A stretch of 64,000 nucleotides of DNA from Sphingobacteruim zhuxiongii (GTDB lineage: Bacteria; Bacteroidota; Bacteroidia; Sphingobacteriales; Sphingobacteriaceae), in assembly GCF_009557615.1 (NCBI RefSeq), contig NZ_CP045652.1, positions 2,232,001-2,296,000 of the forward strand, in the 5' to 3' direction. The position numbers were made by a program, and so were the translations under genes. Position 1 is the stretch's first letter; each line of letters opens with the position of its first letter. Shown here piece after piece: positions 62,516 to 64,000 of this stretch. The notes under the pieces were generated by a model. It was not told the DNA's origin. It did no database searches and saw only the letters and a program-made list of their open reading frames with translations.

Positions 62516-63607
62516 CTATTCATAATTCTTAATTGTATCCAATAGCGCTTTCTTATATTGATAGATATCATCAACAGACGTAATAAGCTTTCTTTCACCA
62601 TTATCCTTGCCTTGATCAAAGAGTTCTATATATTTTGTGCTAGTAGCATTGAAATGCAGGCGTGCTATGGGCTTTCTATTATTATCATCGAGCAATATAC
62701 CAAAGTAAGATTTAGTATCTCGTTGTGCAATTCTAGAAGCTGGGATAACTTCCCTTAGGATTGCTTTAATAATTTGGAATCCTTCAATTTCTTCTTCGGT
62801 AGTAATTATAGACTCCTGTTTTTCATTTACAATCGCATTATCATCGATTGATACGACATTGTCTGCATCTTTAGAAGGAATAGTATCGTTTATACTTAAA
62901 GCATTTTTTAGTCTCGAACTAATAGTCTCATTAATATAATTGGCTATTGCGCGATTGGTATAGTCTTTAAATACCGCAAGTCTTGACGCGATAATTGGTT
63001 TATCAAAAAATCGTGACACGAGCAATTTCACAAATTCATCGGAAGGATTCTGCAATTCTTTTTCAAATTCGGTCTTGATTGCCTTAATATATTTTAGCCC
63101 TTCAGCGGAATCGAGTATACTTTCTAGACTATATCCATTCTTCGTAAATTTTTCTAATATCTTTAAGTTGGAGTCTTTCAGGTTATTCAGGTCAAGCGTG
63201 AAGAACGGTTTTTCGTCCATAATATTGGGCTTTTCCAAGTCGGCGTAAAAATTATAGGTATGACCATTTGTTAGAACGCCAAATCTTGCCTTTGAGACAT
63301 GGTAATATCTATGAAGTTGTGAATTATGAGCATCGGCTTTTTCCTTCCAATGCTTACACTCTATAATCATAATGGGCTCATTATCCTTCTTGATTACGTA
63401 GTCAACTTTCTCACCTTTCTTTGTTCCTATATCACAGATAAATTCAGGTATGACTTCAGTTGGGTTAAAGATATCGTAGCCTAAGATTTGAATAAAAGGC
63501 ATTACGAATGCATTTTTGGTAGCCTCTTCTGTGCCTATTTGATCTTTTAGAGCATCAACACGCTGATGAAGTTGCTCGAGCTTCATTTTTAAATCTTGTT
63601 CCATCAA
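62516..63607 (-). CDS. Solitary HsdR-N-like (PD-(D/E)XK) protein
   Basis: 363 residues. The N-terminal domain has the HSDR_N_2 pattern: GTEEATKNAFVMPFIQILGY (Glu28/29), KKGEKVDYVIKKDNEPIMII with ECKHWKEK (Asp69, Glu83, Lys85) and QLHRYYHVSKARFGVLTNGH (Gln/Tyr), i.e. an intact PD-(D/E)XK nuclease core. Residues 145-240 are helical, and the C-terminus (EEEIEGFQIIKAILREVIPA, RIAQRDTKSYFGILLDDNNR, LHFNATSTKYIELFDQGKDN) is a second conserved beta-rich domain. There are no helicase, HsdM or HsdS genes, so this is not a standard type I restriction subunit. Similar stand-alone proteins may belong to prophages or defence islands. It starts at 63607 (two ATGs in a row). The upstream gap to 63880 is AT-rich and gene-free. 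Confidence 0.82.
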   Translation of the reverse strand: MMEQDLKMKLEQLHQRVDALKDQIGTEEATKNAFVMPFIQILGYDIFNPTEVIPEFICDIGTKKGEKVDYVIKKDNEPIMIIECKHWKEKADAHNSQLHRYYHVSKARFGVLTNGHTYNFYADLEKPNIMDEKPFFTLDLNNLKDSNLKILEKFTKNGYSLESILDSAEGLKYIKAIKTEFEKELQNPSDEFVKLLVSRFFDKPIIASRLAVFKDYTNRAIANYINETISSRLKNALSINDTIPSKDADNVVSIDDNAIVNEKQESIITTEEEIEGFQIIKAILREVIPASRIAQRDTKSYFGILLDDNNRKPIARLHFNATSTKYIELFDQGKDNGERKLITSVDDIYQYKKALLDTIKNYE

Positions 63608-63879
63608 AATCTAATTTAATAATTGGTTAAAAAATTGGTTTTCACTAATTTAAACTAAAGTATTAAATATTTCCTATATATAATCTTTATCGACCAAGTG
63701 TTTTAGTTTTTTTTATATATACTCCACTTGCCTTATGCTCTTTGATAATAACACCTTATCCCTCTCCCCATTAACAATTTAACAACCCTACTCTCAGTTA
63801 AATAACTCTTTCTTAACTATAAATCTGCTATATTGCATATGTAATTAATCCAATTGTTTAGTTTTAGCCTATTGCCGTT

Positions 63880-64000
63880 ATGAAGGGGTTCGTAGTACTA
63901 TTTATTTTGATTAGCAATTTCTGTTATGCACAGAACTTTCGTTTTGACAAGAAAATCTATGAAGCGGTTGATCACTGGGTTGTTTTTGACAAGCAGGATG
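63880..64000 (+). CDS. Exported protein, function unknown (partial, cut by window end)
   Basis: Forty codons seen: signal peptide MKGFVVLFILISNFCYA followed by QNFRFDKKIYEAVDHWVVFD. The hydrophobic core and the YAQ cleavage site are typical of Bacteroidota type I signals. Too little remains for a family call. It is divergent from the HsdR-N-like gene. Confidence 0.7.
   Translation, partial: MKGFVVLFILISNFCYAQNFRFDKKIYEAVDHWVVFDKQD

Noticed and set aside
1..64000. CRISPR arrays, insertion sequences or prophage structural genes
   Set aside because: No regularly spaced repeats, transposase or phage structural motifs were seen in any frame.

Overview
The window looks like chromosomal DNA of a Bacteroidota bacterium, most likely Sphingobacteriaceae (Sphingobacterium-like). 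The evidence is four SusC/SusD outer-membrane uptake pairs, Bacteroidota-type promoters (TTTG, about 19-21 bases, then TAnnTTTG) in front of the tRNA and two small-RNA candidates, families largely restricted to Bacteroidota (DUF4886, DUF4855, DUF6807, DUF4919), lipoprotein signals on the SusD proteins and a FecR/ECF-sigma controlled transporter. The genus is inferred; no rRNA or marker gene is present.

Layout. 1-2732: minus-strand housekeeping or accessory genes (DoxX-like, VOC, DUF4919, HSL-type esterase). 3110-20283: a two-part carbohydrate locus. Part one is SusC/SusD, DUF4855, an AGE-type 2-epimerase and a FucP-like transporter. A LacI regulator sits in the middle. Part two is SusC/SusD, a Tat-exported Gfo/Idh/MocA oxidoreductase and a DUF6807 lipoprotein. 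No recognisable classical glycoside hydrolase is present. 20677-26516: an orphan KAS III enzyme, a NYN-LOTUS protein, a membrane-anchored LuxR-type regulator, two secreted serine esterases and a frameshifted PaiB gene.

26919-36726: the most distinctive region. A six-gene minus-strand operon encodes YbjN-like, PspA/IM30, DUF4177, YqiJ/NfeD-like OB-fold, flotillin (YqiK-like) and a 1608-residue coiled-coil AAA ATPase. A divergent XRE regulator lies upstream, and a perfect palindrome in the shared promoter region overlaps candidate -7 boxes on both strands. It reads as a membrane-stress or membrane-remodelling system.

37022-45140: ECF sigma, FecR anti-sigma, STN-type SusC, SusD and an EEP-family phosphodiesterase lipoprotein, all on the minus strand. 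45596-47185: CPA1 antiporter. 47641-53730: SusC/SusD plus a DUF4886 SGNH-like lipoprotein. 53789-54640 is gene-free for proteins but holds two tandem, apparently paralogous small-RNA genes on the minus strand, each with a near-consensus promoter and a terminal hairpin. 54641-61659: riboflavin synthase, OxyR, a small conserved protein, MazG, a serine beta-lactamase-like protein, a HAD phosphatase, a TSUP permease and an OmpA-like lipoprotein. 62006-64000: tRNA-Ser(UGA) followed by a GC-rich patch with inverted tRNA T-arm-like fragments, a decayed VOC gene, a solitary HsdR-N nuclease-like protein and the start of an exported protein. This last part looks like an accessory or integration-prone end.
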